Source: an uncultured Bacteriovoracaceae bacterium
GTDB taxonomy: Bacteria > Bdellovibrionota > Bacteriovoracia > Bacteriovoracales > Bacteriovoracaceae
Length of the DNA stretch: 39,525 nucleotides
Direction: 5' to 3'
Assembly (NCBI GenBank): GCA_938017795.1
Contig: CALIJZ010000071.1
Location: forward strand, 1-39,525
A program made the position numbers and the translations under genes. Position 1 is the first letter of the stretch. Each line of letters begins with the position of its first letter. Below the pieces are notes generated by a model, which was given only the letters and a program-made list of their open reading frames with translations, did not search any database and was not told the DNA's origin. Shown piece after piece: positions 1 through 7,275 of the stretch.

Positions 1-84
1 AAAGAGATTGCTCTTTTAAATAACTTAAATAATCCTGATCTTCTTGAGGTAGGACAGAATTTGACTCTTAATTATAAACAATAG
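1..84 (+). CDS. C-terminal end of a LysM-domain protein (5' part outside window)
   Basis: Reading frame 1 is open from the window edge to a TAG at 82-84 and encodes 27 residues. They match the second half of a LysM peptidoglycan-binding module: a short helix, then the typical N-N-P-x-L-x-x-GQ-x-L-x-L pattern. A LysM module at the extreme C-terminus suggests an exported cell-wall-binding protein, but the catalytic or other part lies upstream and cannot be seen. The frame is followed within 30 bases by a good intrinsic terminator, which supports it as a real gene end. Confidence 0.7.
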   Translation, partial: KEIALLNNLNNPDLLEVGQNLTLNYKQ

Positions 85-110
85 TTTAAATTATATATTT
101 GAAACTTATG

Positions 111-137
111 GCCCATCTTCCTAGATGGGCTTTTTTT
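111..137 (+). terminator. Rho-independent terminator of the LysM gene
   Basis: A perfect 8-bp stem (GCCCATCT at 111-118, AGATGGGC at 123-130) has a 4-base TCCT loop and is followed directly by seven T residues at 131-137. It lies 26 bases after the LysM stop codon. The minus-strand gene ending at 136 runs into its T-tract, so the hairpin sits between convergent genes. Only the plus-strand side has a clear U-tract. Confidence 0.85.
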
Positions 138-894
138 ATGCTTGCTCTTCAGTTTTATCTTCTTGAGGAAAGTTTTCTGCTTGAATTCTTTCTTTTTCAA
201 TTTGTTCTAATTCTTTTTTCTCTTCTTTTAACATTTTTTCATAGCTATCTTCTTCATTACTTAAGCTTCTTCCATAATTTTCGTTACTTCTTTCAGAGAT
301 AAACTTCATCTTACTACCTTTATAAGGACCGTTTACCAAAGTTACAGAGTATGCACTATTACCTGATTGATAAATTAATCCTGAGTATAAATGACCTTCA
401 TGATCATAAGTAAAAACATTTCCATTCATTTCTGAAAATTGCCCAACTATCTCTTCTCCGTTAGGAAGCGATACTTCAAATGTCTCAATCACTCCATCTC
501 TTGCAGCCAAAGAACCATGGGCTTGATCAGATTTTAAAACCTTTTTATACATTTTTGGATTAAAAAACTCTTTCAAACTTAAGTTCAGTTCATGTTGAAT
601 ATGAGCTTTTTGGTGAGATGAAGAGATTTCATTCCTAGAGTTTTCTACTGCTTTTTTTACTATCGCTTTTCTCTTTCTAGAATATCCACTTCGAGCAACA
701 ACTCTTTTCCTAGAGTATGTTTTTCTAGTCTTTTTCACTACTCTAAGTTTTTTAAGTTTAAAGTTATGATTATCTATGGCCGATGTTTCAACCCTAAAAT
801 CTACAAAAAATGCATTGTAGACTCCAGATACTAAAATCAAGCCTAGTGCTAGAATAAATAATCGCTTCGTGTGTTTTAAAGTTAATTCTTTCAT
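136..894 (-). CDS. Hypothetical membrane-anchored basic protein (252 aa)
   Basis: I do not recognise this family. I place the start at the ATG at 894, because AAGG lies 6 bases upstream; an in-frame ATG at 954 would add 20 residues but has no ribosome binding site. The N-terminus is basic, then comes one hydrophobic segment (about residues 11-30), fitting a signal anchor with the rest outside the cytoplasm. Next comes a strongly Lys/Arg-rich stretch (about 45-85) with repeated Tyr-Ser-Arg-Lys-Arg motifs. A more ordinary globular part (about 110-210, Gly/Tyr/Val-rich, perhaps beta-structured) follows, and a Glu/Lys-rich, probably helical tail ends the protein. The basic linker could bind nucleic acid or acidic cell-wall polymers, but that is speculation. 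It is convergent with the LysM gene and appears monocistronic. Confidence 0.65.
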   Translation of the reverse strand: MKELTLKHTKRLFILALGLILVSGVYNAFFVDFRVETSAIDNHNFKLKKLRVVKKTRKTYSRKRVVARSGYSRKRKAIVKKAVENSRNEISSSHQKAHIQHELNLSLKEFFNPKMYKKVLKSDQAHGSLAARDGVIETFEVSLPNGEEIVGQFSEMNGNVFTYDHEGHLYSGLIYQSGNSAYSVTLVNGPYKGSKMKFISERSNENYGRSLSNEEDSYEKMLKEEKKELEQIEKERIQAENFPQEDKTEEQA

Positions 895-950
895 GTTTTG
901 CCTTGCTAATAAAATAGTTAAGTTCGTATAACTAATAAGCAAAAGGCATG

Positions 951-962
951 CCAAATATTTGG
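951..962. promoter_or_regulatory. Perfect 12-bp palindrome CCAAATATTTGG
   Basis: This symmetric site lies 56-68 bases upstream of the chosen start of the minus-strand gene at 136-894, in the intergenic space where its promoter should be. A regulator dimer could bind here. AT-rich palindromes of this size also occur by chance. Confidence 0.25.
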
Positions 963-1057
963 ACGAGTTTACAGGTGTTTAGAAAGTAATGTTTAAAAAA
1001 AGTGACTAAAGTTTAGACAAGTGAAAATAAATGACTGTTTTTTTGTAGACAGTAACT

Positions 1058-1249
1058 CTACTCTAAGGTCGGTGCGACCCTCATATAATCAGCATGGCAA
1101 GACTCATATCGCTTCAGGGCTATTACTACAATGTCAGCAGGACTTAAACCAGAGGTTTTGGACATAATGTCTAAGTTTTCTACAATCTGTTTATCAATCT
1201 TAAGATTTAAATCTGCTAGTTCCCCATCATTATAAACTTGATCTTTCAT
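1058..1249 (-). CDS. Small ribbon-helix-helix-like protein downstream of mrp
   Basis: The gene encodes 63 residues. A short strand (Leu-Asn-Leu-Lys-Ile, about 14-18) is followed by a helix (about 20-31), a turn at Ser-Gly-Leu-Ser, and a second helix ending in Leu-Lys-Arg-Tyr-Glu. This is the layout of CopG/Arc-type ribbon-helix-helix DNA-binding proteins. It starts 12 bases after the mrp stop with a GAGAG ribosome binding site, so it is probably co-transcribed with mrp. The RHH call rests on the pattern only. It could be an autoregulator or an antitoxin-like orphan; no partner toxin is adjacent. Confidence 0.6.
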   Translation of the reverse strand: MKDQVYNDGELADLNLKIDKQIVENLDIMSKTSGLSPADIVVIALKRYESCHADYMRVAPTLE

Positions 1250-1261
1250 AAGCTCTCTTTT

Positions 1262-2329
1262 TTATATTTCTACATTCTCTAATAATATTTTCACAACTGA
1301 CTCATAAGAGCTAGAAATAGTTGTGTCTAGATTATCTTGTGCCATGACTGGAACTCCACTATCACCAGCACTTGCGATACTGTGCTTCATTGGAATAGCA
1401 CCCAAGAAGTTAATATCTAACGATTCACTTGTTTTCTTTAAGTTTGAATTTCCAAAAATATGATGTTCTTTGTCACAATTATCACAAATAAATGAACTCA
1501 TATTCTCTACTATTCCAAGAACTGGCAGTTCCATTTTCTTAAACATCTCAAGTGCTCTTCTAGCATCCAAGAAAGCTAGGTCTTGAGGAGTAGAAACAAT
1601 AATAGCACCATCAGTTTCAATTTTTTGAACCATAGAAAGCTGAACATCTCCAGTTCCAGGTGGAAGGTCTATTAATATTACATCTAAGTCACCCCAAACA
1701 ACATCGAAGAAGAATTGGTTTAAAACTTTACCAAGCATAGGACCACGCCAAATAACTGGAGCTTCTGTATCAATAAATAACCCAAAACTGATAAATTTTA
1801 TTCCGTGTGCTTCCAATGGAAGCATTTTATTATCATCGTTTGCTAGAGGTTGAGCATCCATCATTCCAAGAGTCATTGGAATACTTGGCCCATAAATATC
1901 AGCATCAATAATTCCAACTTTTTTTCCAGCATTTTTTAAAGTCATTGCTAGGTTAACTGTTAAAGTCGATTTTCCTACTCCACCTTTACCTGAACCAATA
2001 GCTATAATTTTCTTAACTCCATTAATTCTTTTCTTGGCAGGTATGCCTGTTGGGTTTTGAATACCCGTTGGCTTTGCTTCTTTTTTTTGAGCCGAAATTG
2101 ATTTTAAAATAACCTTATCCGTATCCATATGTTTATCAAGTTTTGATAGTATTTCGTTTTCAATAATTTTTTTCTCTTTCGCTGCAATTCCATCTCTTTT
2201 ATATTTAATAAACAATTCATCTTCTTTAAGGTTTATAGATTCAATTCTTGACTCGTCTTCGAGGGTTTTACCAGATAGTGGGTTTATCACTTGAGCAATT
2301 TGTTCTTTTAGTAACTCAACATTTATCAT
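1262..2329 (-). CDS. mrp: Mrp/ApbC/NBP35-family P-loop ATPase, iron-sulfur cluster carrier
   Basis: This 355-residue cytoplasmic protein belongs to the Mrp/ApbC family, which binds and transfers Fe-S clusters to target enzymes such as complex I subunits. An N-terminal MIP18/DUF59-like domain (about 1-80) precedes the deviant Walker A motif GSGKGGVGKST (about 112-121). Further family motifs are DADIYGPSIP (switch I region), LIDLPPGTGD (Walker B region) and, near residue 282, the CxxC pair (Cys-Asp-Asn-Cys) that bridges a cluster between two monomers. Length is normal for the DUF59-containing form. The ATG has a GAGGG site upstream. It is first in a two-gene unit with the small RHH-like gene and diverges from the HAMP-like gene at 2398. 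Confidence 0.95.
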   Translation of the reverse strand: MINVELLKEQIAQVINPLSGKTLEDESRIESINLKEDELFIKYKRDGIAAKEKKIIENEILSKLDKHMDTDKVILKSISAQKKEAKPTGIQNPTGIPAKKRINGVKKIIAIGSGKGGVGKSTLTVNLAMTLKNAGKKVGIIDADIYGPSIPMTLGMMDAQPLANDDNKMLPLEAHGIKFISFGLFIDTEAPVIWRGPMLGKVLNQFFFDVVWGDLDVILIDLPPGTGDVQLSMVQKIETDGAIIVSTPQDLAFLDARRALEMFKKMELPVLGIVENMSSFICDNCDKEHHIFGNSNLKKTSESLDINFLGAIPMKHSIASAGDSGVPVMAQDNLDTTISSSYESVVKILLENVEI

Positions 2330-2365
2330 AATATTTCCCTCTGTTTTTTATAATTTTATATAGCG

Positions 2366-2371
2366 TATAAT
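2366..2371 (+). promoter_or_regulatory. Possible -10 box (TATAAT) for the gene at 2398
   Basis: A consensus TATAAT lies 26 bases before the ATG at 2398 in the divergent mrp intergenic region. No convincing -35 element is seen at 16-18 bases, and the local AT richness makes chance matches common. Confidence 0.3.
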
Positions 2372-2397
2372 ATATAAAAACATCCAAGATTACGAAT

Positions 2398-2943
2398 ATG
2401 AGCAAAAAGAAATATAAAAGAAAATATCTAATAATTGACCCTGCGTTTCAAGTTCGAACGTCAGTTATCATAACTGCCAGTACAGCAGTATTTTTTATCT
2501 TATTAGACATTGTCATCATCTCTGCAACAAAAAGTCACCTTCTGGCAATGAATCTACCACCAGGATCATTTGAACCTTTTTTAAGAAAATTAATAATTTT
2601 TCAAATAGTTATTCTACTTTTATTTATTTGCATTCAATTTTTTGGACTATTAATCTATACACACAAGATTGCTGGACCGATGGTAAAAGTGAAAAACATC
2701 TTAAGAAACACAATTAATGGTCAGAAAAACACCAACACTAGGTTTCGAGATGGAGACTTCTTTTTTGATGTTGCCGAACTAATCACTGCTGTTGATCAGA
2801 AACTGCTAGAGCGTGATGACGAGGTAAATAAACTTACAAAACAAATTGATCAAGTATTTATCAAGCTTCCTAGTGACGTACAAGATGAGGGGCACATAAT
2901 TAAGAACCAAGTACAAAAACTCAAAATATTTGATAAAATATAA
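2398..2943 (+). CDS. Two-TM membrane protein with HAMP-like segment
   Basis: The protein has 181 residues: a short basic N-terminus, a transmembrane helix (about 20-43), a short extracytoplasmic loop, a second helix (about 65-89), and a cytoplasmic tail. Directly after the second helix comes the motif Thr-His-Lys-Ile-Ala-Gly-Pro-Met, the HKIAGP pattern found in short HAMP-type proteins of Deltaproteobacteria-like bacteria. The tail (about 125-180) is predicted helical or coiled coil. There is no kinase, cyclase or chemoreceptor signalling module, so it is a sensor-like stub. It lies 30 bases before the transglycosylase gene in the same direction and is probably co-transcribed. A role in envelope signalling is inference. 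Confidence 0.75.
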   Translation: MSKKKYKRKYLIIDPAFQVRTSVIITASTAVFFILLDIVIISATKSHLLAMNLPPGSFEPFLRKLIIFQIVILLLFICIQFFGLLIYTHKIAGPMVKVKNILRNTINGQKNTNTRFRDGDFFFDVAELITAVDQKLLERDDEVNKLTKQIDQVFIKLPSDVQDEGHIIKNQVQKLKIFDKI

Positions 2944-2973
2944 ACTGAGTAAGCACGGAGGCTTGGGATTATA

Positions 2974-4914
2974 TTGAAAAAATTCTGTATTTTATATTGT
3001 TTAATGATATCTCTTTCTGGGTTTTGCTCCAATGGTGATTTTTATAACGACTTATCTAAGCTCTATAACGAAAATCTAGACAAATTAAGTTCTAGGAAAA
3101 TCAGTAATACTTTAAAGAAAGTTAATCAAGATAAGCTTTTTGAACCTTATAAGAATTGGCTTCTTACTCTTTCAAGGTTTGCTACATCAAAAAAGTTTTC
3201 ACACTTAAAAGATATTTGTCTGAATTATTCAAATGAAAACAGCTTAACTTTTCTAAACACCGACATTGAAAAAAAGTGTGCTCTGTACTTTAAAAAGAAC
3301 TTATTTCGTTTAAAAAAAGATGACTATAAAAAAGCAACTGTTCTTTTTTTTAAATATATATCTATTTTTTCTCACAAAGCTTCAGACAAAGAAAAGGGGT
3401 TTTTAGAAAAAGTATCCTCCTTGAAAGAAGGTCAAGACTTATACAACATTTTATTAGAAAAGTATTTAGCATCAAAAAACCTTCCTTCAAAAAACTTTTC
3501 TTTGTTTTTCATGAAGGATCAAAGGTTTAAAGATCTCTACAAGTTGTATGGAGCCAACTCGCTTTCAAAAAAGAATAGAAAATTAAAAGATCTGAAAAGA
3601 CTAATTAAACCTCTTTATAATCTTGGTGGTAAAAAAGAATTTTCCAGTCAATACAAAGCTCATTTTAATAAGATCTTTAAAAACATTCAAAGAAATTCTG
3701 ATTTTTTGGACAACCCTAAATCAATAAAAGAAATGTTTTACTTTACTTCGTTTTTAGGACGAAACAAAAAAACAAAAGAAATCAGAACTCTTCTAGACTA
3801 TTTATATATTAAATATACTTCGATCACATTACTTAAAAACGATTATTATTTTTATTACCTGTGGAGTTTTTATCTTGATGGCAACACAAAGGATGCCAAT
3901 GCCTTCATAAAACAAAGCAAATTGTTAGCAAATTATAAAACTTTTCCATCTAAACTCCAATACTGGATAAGCCAGTCTTTAAAGGGTCAACTAGAAGAAA
4001 TTAAAATCCAAAAACTTTTACTTGGTATTGTTAAGACTAATCCAATTTCATATTATGCAAGTGTTGCAACTAAAGAGTTAAAAAAATCCAATAAGTATTT
4101 ACACAAACAAGCTATAGATTTCTACTTAAAACCACCAACTATTTCTTTTACTGACAGTGAATATATAAATTTCAGTAAAACTTTTTCAAAAAGTCTTGAA
4201 AGAGCACAAATTTTTTCAAACAAAAATATTTATAATTTATTTTTTAAAGAAATATCAGAGCTAAAAAAAGAAGAAATCGTTAACAAGTACAAAGCACACA
4301 CAAAGCTTGCCAGTGTCAAAATGCAAGAATATGGCCTTTTTCTTCCTACTTTTAGATTGTTTTATCAAGAACTTGAATCAGGAAATCTTGAATATGACAA
4401 AGAGATTTTGCTCACTTTATTTCCATCTCCTTACAAAACAGATATTCAAAAACTAACAATGGCCATTGACCATAAATTAGTATTATCGCTCATTAGACAA
4501 GAATCAAGTTTCAACCCTTCAGCTCTTTCCCCCGTAGGAGCAATGGGCCTCATGCAATTAATGCCTTATACGGCTAAAAGGTTTGATAAAAAAGTTAAAA
4601 AGAAAGATTTATTGCAATATTCTAAGAATATAAAACTAGGAATCTCTTACCTTTTAGAACTTAACGAAAGATATAATAAAAACATAATGGAAATGCTTTC
4701 AGCTTATAATGCTGGAGAGAGAAGAATAGATAAATGGAAAAACACCTACCTTATTGATAAAAACCCACTTATTAATATCGAGCATATTCCTTTCAACGAG
4801 ACACGAAAGTATGTAAAACTAATTAAGAGAAATATGTTTTTCTACGATATTATTGAAAAAGAAAAACAAAGAAGTGTAGCTACAACAAAAGATCAGGGCC
4901 CAAACAATCCCTAA
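2974..4914 (+). CDS. Slt-type soluble lytic murein transglycosylase
   Basis: This 646-residue exported enzyme should cleave peptidoglycan glycan strands with formation of 1,6-anhydro-MurNAc in the periplasm. The TTG start at 2974 follows a GGAGG at 2957-2961 (12-base spacing) and gives a signal peptide of about 18 residues; the next ATG (3004) would lose its basic end. Residues about 25-480 are helix-rich and Lys-rich, like the superhelical doughnut of Slt70. The C-terminal SLT domain has the catalytic Glu near residue 510 in IRQESSFNPSALSPVGAMGL, then LMQLMPYTA and the SAYNAGERRIDKW motif. The cysteine near the signal end (Ser-Gly-Phe-Cys) is a poor lipobox. Length equals that of E. coli Slt70. 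In a bacteriovorous organism it could act on its own wall or on prey wall. Confidence 0.9.
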   Translation: MKKFCILYCLMISLSGFCSNGDFYNDLSKLYNENLDKLSSRKISNTLKKVNQDKLFEPYKNWLLTLSRFATSKKFSHLKDICLNYSNENSLTFLNTDIEKKCALYFKKNLFRLKKDDYKKATVLFFKYISIFSHKASDKEKGFLEKVSSLKEGQDLYNILLEKYLASKNLPSKNFSLFFMKDQRFKDLYKLYGANSLSKKNRKLKDLKRLIKPLYNLGGKKEFSSQYKAHFNKIFKNIQRNSDFLDNPKSIKEMFYFTSFLGRNKKTKEIRTLLDYLYIKYTSITLLKNDYYFYYLWSFYLDGNTKDANAFIKQSKLLANYKTFPSKLQYWISQSLKGQLEEIKIQKLLLGIVKTNPISYYASVATKELKKSNKYLHKQAIDFYLKPPTISFTDSEYINFSKTFSKSLERAQIFSNKNIYNLFFKEISELKKEEIVNKYKAHTKLASVKMQEYGLFLPTFRLFYQELESGNLEYDKEILLTLFPSPYKTDIQKLTMAIDHKLVLSLIRQESSFNPSALSPVGAMGLMQLMPYTAKRFDKKVKKKDLLQYSKNIKLGISYLLELNERYNKNIMEMLSAYNAGERRIDKWKNTYLIDKNPLINIEHIPFNETRKYVKLIKRNMFFYDIIEKEKQRSVATTKDQGPNNP

Positions 4915-4931
4915 GCCCTTCATTTTATATT

Positions 4932-5972
4932 TTACAGATCATCCATGGCAAATTTATACCAACAAGAAAATGTCCAACTCATTGAATAGTCATAACCATT
5001 AGTAAAAAACCCATTGTCCGGTTGTCCTCCAAAGGATGGATACATAGTATTATGATATGAATTCCAATCCAATCCTCCTGCCGAGGCACTTGTATTCCTT
5101 GCTTGTGGGTCTATAAAATAATTAAACTCATCAGAACATCTTCTGGAGTTTCTTCCACCCATCCCTAGAACTTGGTTAAATGTTAAAAGACCAGTTGAAG
5201 GAACAGATCCATTATATTCATTACCTGTATGGTGGAGTCCAAAACTATGTGCAAACTCATGCGTAACAACAGTAAAACTATCTTGTTCAAATGGATATTT
5301 ATATTCTGCCATCGTTACTGAAAATGAATCTTTAGGAAAAACCCACAACCAAGAAACGCCTGCACAACTTCCTTGAAGATCATTTACAAAAAGCATCACC
5401 ATTGAATCACTTGAACTATACTTGCTTGAAACACTGCTTAAAGCATTACAAGTTGTATTATGATATTGATCATCCTTAACTTCTATTGCTTCCTTAATTT
5501 TAAATTGAATATATTCATGACCTAGATGCTGAAACTTTTCATTCATCTCATCTATTGCAGCTTGAGCATCTGCTTGAGGGTCTTGGCTTAAAGTTTTAGA
5601 ACTTGAACCTACGAAGACAAAAGTAATAGGAATAAGTTTTCCTTTTCCACAATGTCCTCCTGAAGCGATATCCCCAACTGTATGATTTCCAGTAGCACAT
5701 CCTTCTCCATCATCAACGGGACCACCGCCTCCATCAGATCCACCTGTATCTGATCCTGCATCATCGTCTCCTCCATTGCTATTCCCATCATCTTCTCCTG
5801 GACAGTATCCATATTTTTTACATAATTCTTTTTGATAATTATCTTTATCATCTGGATTCAGACTAGAAGTATCACTAAACGAATTTCTTAACGATGAGAC
5901 AGGACTTTGTCCACAACTCATAAAAAGTTGTGTTATTAAAAATAATGTCATCACCAAACTCATATACCTCAT
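4932..5972 (-). CDS. Metzincin-type zinc metalloprotease, probable lipoprotein
   Basis: The 346-residue protein starts at an ATG preceded by a strong AGGAGG. The signal peptide ends in Leu-Phe-Met-Ser-Cys20, an acceptable lipobox, so it is probably lipid-anchored. A low-complexity Gly/Asp/Ser linker (about 58-92) separates the anchor from the protease domain. The zinc-binding motif HEFAHSFGLHH (His238, Glu239, His242, His248) is the extended HExxHxxGxxH of metzincins. Asn-Thr-Met310-Tyr downstream is a plausible Met-turn. The motif with following Thr-Gly resembles pappalysin-like (M43) proteases most, but subfamily is uncertain. Several cysteines in the domain suggest disulfides. It is convergent with the transglycosylase gene, 17 bases apart. 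Substrates are unknown. Confidence 0.85.
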   Translation of the reverse strand: MRYMSLVMTLFLITQLFMSCGQSPVSSLRNSFSDTSSLNPDDKDNYQKELCKKYGYCPGEDDGNSNGGDDDAGSDTGGSDGGGGPVDDGEGCATGNHTVGDIASGGHCGKGKLIPITFVFVGSSSKTLSQDPQADAQAAIDEMNEKFQHLGHEYIQFKIKEAIEVKDDQYHNTTCNALSSVSSKYSSSDSMVMLFVNDLQGSCAGVSWLWVFPKDSFSVTMAEYKYPFEQDSFTVVTHEFAHSFGLHHTGNEYNGSVPSTGLLTFNQVLGMGGRNSRRCSDEFNYFIDPQARNTSASAGGLDWNSYHNTMYPSFGGQPDNGFFTNGYDYSMSWTFSCWYKFAMDDL

Positions 5973-5984
5973 TAATCCTCCTAG

Positions 5985-6014
5985 AGTTGGTTGTTATTTT
6001 AAGTTTAACCAACT
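5985..6014 (-). promoter_or_regulatory. Inverted repeat in the leader of the metalloprotease gene
   Basis: AGTTGGTT (5985-5992) and AACCAACT (6007-6014) form a perfect 8-bp stem with a 14-base loop. On the minus strand, the 3' arm ends three bases before the AGGAGG ribosome binding site of the metalloprotease gene. It could be an operator or a leader hairpin affecting translation; there is no T-tract, so it is not a terminator. Confidence 0.3.
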
Positions 6015-6202
6015 AAGTCGCTCAGATTTAGAAAAGCTTCAGGAATTCCAACAATATCAGATACTTACCTGGTAGTTTTCTAACTATAGGGTAGACATGC
6101 CACGAGGTGCATTTTGCCAATATTAATTGCAAATATGTAAGGCTGTAAGCTTTGTGACTTTCTTTGAAAAATACTATTATAAGGCAAAAATAGGAGATCA
6201 AT

Positions 6203-7267
6203 ATGGAAAACGTTCACCAGTCAGTTCAGGATTATTATGGGAAAGAGCTTACTCATACAAATGATTTAAAAACCAACGCATGTTGTACCATTTCAGATAT
6301 TCCAGATTATATAAAAAAAGGTCTATCAAATGTTCATGATGAAGTTCTTGCTAAATATTATGGATGTGGAATTGCTATACCTCATCAAATAGACGGTTCA
6401 AAAATATTAGACCTTGGCTCTGGCTCAGGCAGAGATTGTTATTTACTTTCTCAACTCGTTGGCCAAGAAGGTGAAGTGATTGGGGTAGACATGACTGATG
6501 AACAACTTGATGTTGCAAATCGACATATTGACTATCATAAAGAAAAATTTAACTTTTCAAAAAACAACGTTCAGTTCTTGAAAGGAAATATCGAACAACT
6601 TGAAGAACTTAATTTAAAAAATGACTACTTCGATATTATTGTTTCTAATTGTGTTATCAATCTCGCTAAAAATAAACTTAGTGTTTTAAAATCTTCTTAT
6701 GACTTATTAAAAGAGGGGGGAGAGATGTATTTTTCTGATATATACGTTGATAGAAGAATACCCCTAGACTTACAAAACGATCCAGTTCTTTATGGAGAAT
6801 GCCTTTCTGGTTCTTTATATTGGAATGATTTTATAGATCTATCAAAAGAAGTTGGCTTTAATGACCCTCGAGTAGTTGAAGTTAAACCGGTAACAATTGA
6901 AAATGCTAAAATTCAAAAACAACTACAAGGTTATAATTTCTATTCAGTAACTGCTCGTTTATTTAAAATCCCAAAACTTGAATACAGATGTGAAGATTTT
7001 GGACAAGCAGTTATTTATAAAGGAAATATTAAAAACTCTGAAAAGTTTTTTGATCTAGATGATCATCACAGGTTTTTCAAAGGAAAAGTAAAAGAAGTAT
7101 GTGGAAACACTTATAGAATGTTGAATAATACCCGATTTTCAAGTAGCTTTGATTTTCTTGGGAATTGGGATACTCATTACGGAATATTTACTGGTTGTGG
7201 TGGTGATATGCCTTTTAGTGAAAGCACTTCTGCTCAAAACCCCGCTACTGATCTAGGGTGTTGTTAA
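6203..7267 (+). CDS. arsM: Arsenite S-adenosylmethionine methyltransferase
   Basis: This 354-residue cytoplasmic enzyme should methylate trivalent arsenic using SAM. Motif I of the Rossmann methyltransferase is DLGSGSGRDC (about 70-79). Family cysteines are visible: Cys27/28 (Asn-Ala-Cys-Cys-Thr), Cys55, Cys150 (SNCVINLA) and Cys200 (YGECLSGSLYW). The 50-residue spacing of the last two equals that of Cys174 and Cys224 in the Cyanidioschyzon enzyme, where they bind As(III). The C-terminal domain (about 240-354) ends in GGDMPF and a terminal Cys-Cys pair, as in long ArsM proteins. Start is supported by AGGAGA five bases before the ATG. The next gene begins nine bases after the stop, so they form a pair. 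No arsR or arsenic transporter gene is adjacent. Confidence 0.92.
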   Translation: MENVHQSVQDYYGKELTHTNDLKTNACCTISDIPDYIKKGLSNVHDEVLAKYYGCGIAIPHQIDGSKILDLGSGSGRDCYLLSQLVGQEGEVIGVDMTDEQLDVANRHIDYHKEKFNFSKNNVQFLKGNIEQLEELNLKNDYFDIIVSNCVINLAKNKLSVLKSSYDLLKEGGEMYFSDIYVDRRIPLDLQNDPVLYGECLSGSLYWNDFIDLSKEVGFNDPRVVEVKPVTIENAKIQKQLQGYNFYSVTARLFKIPKLEYRCEDFGQAVIYKGNIKNSEKFFDLDDHHRFFKGKVKEVCGNTYRMLNNTRFSSSFDFLGNWDTHYGIFTGCGGDMPFSESTSAQNPATDLGCC

Positions 7268-7275
7268 AAGGTATT

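Noticed and set aside
99-302. Plus-strand frame over the first terminator
   Set aside because: It contains the terminator hairpin and is antisense to the basic membrane protein gene, whose start and ribosome binding site are better supported.
2974-3045. Lipobox in the transglycosylase signal peptide
   Set aside because: The residue before the cysteine is Phe (Ser-Gly-Phe-Cys), which does not fit a signal peptidase II site.
5609-5851. Minus-strand frame inside the metalloprotease gene
   Set aside because: It is another frame of the low-complexity linker; its Met-rich composition shows it is not a real protein.
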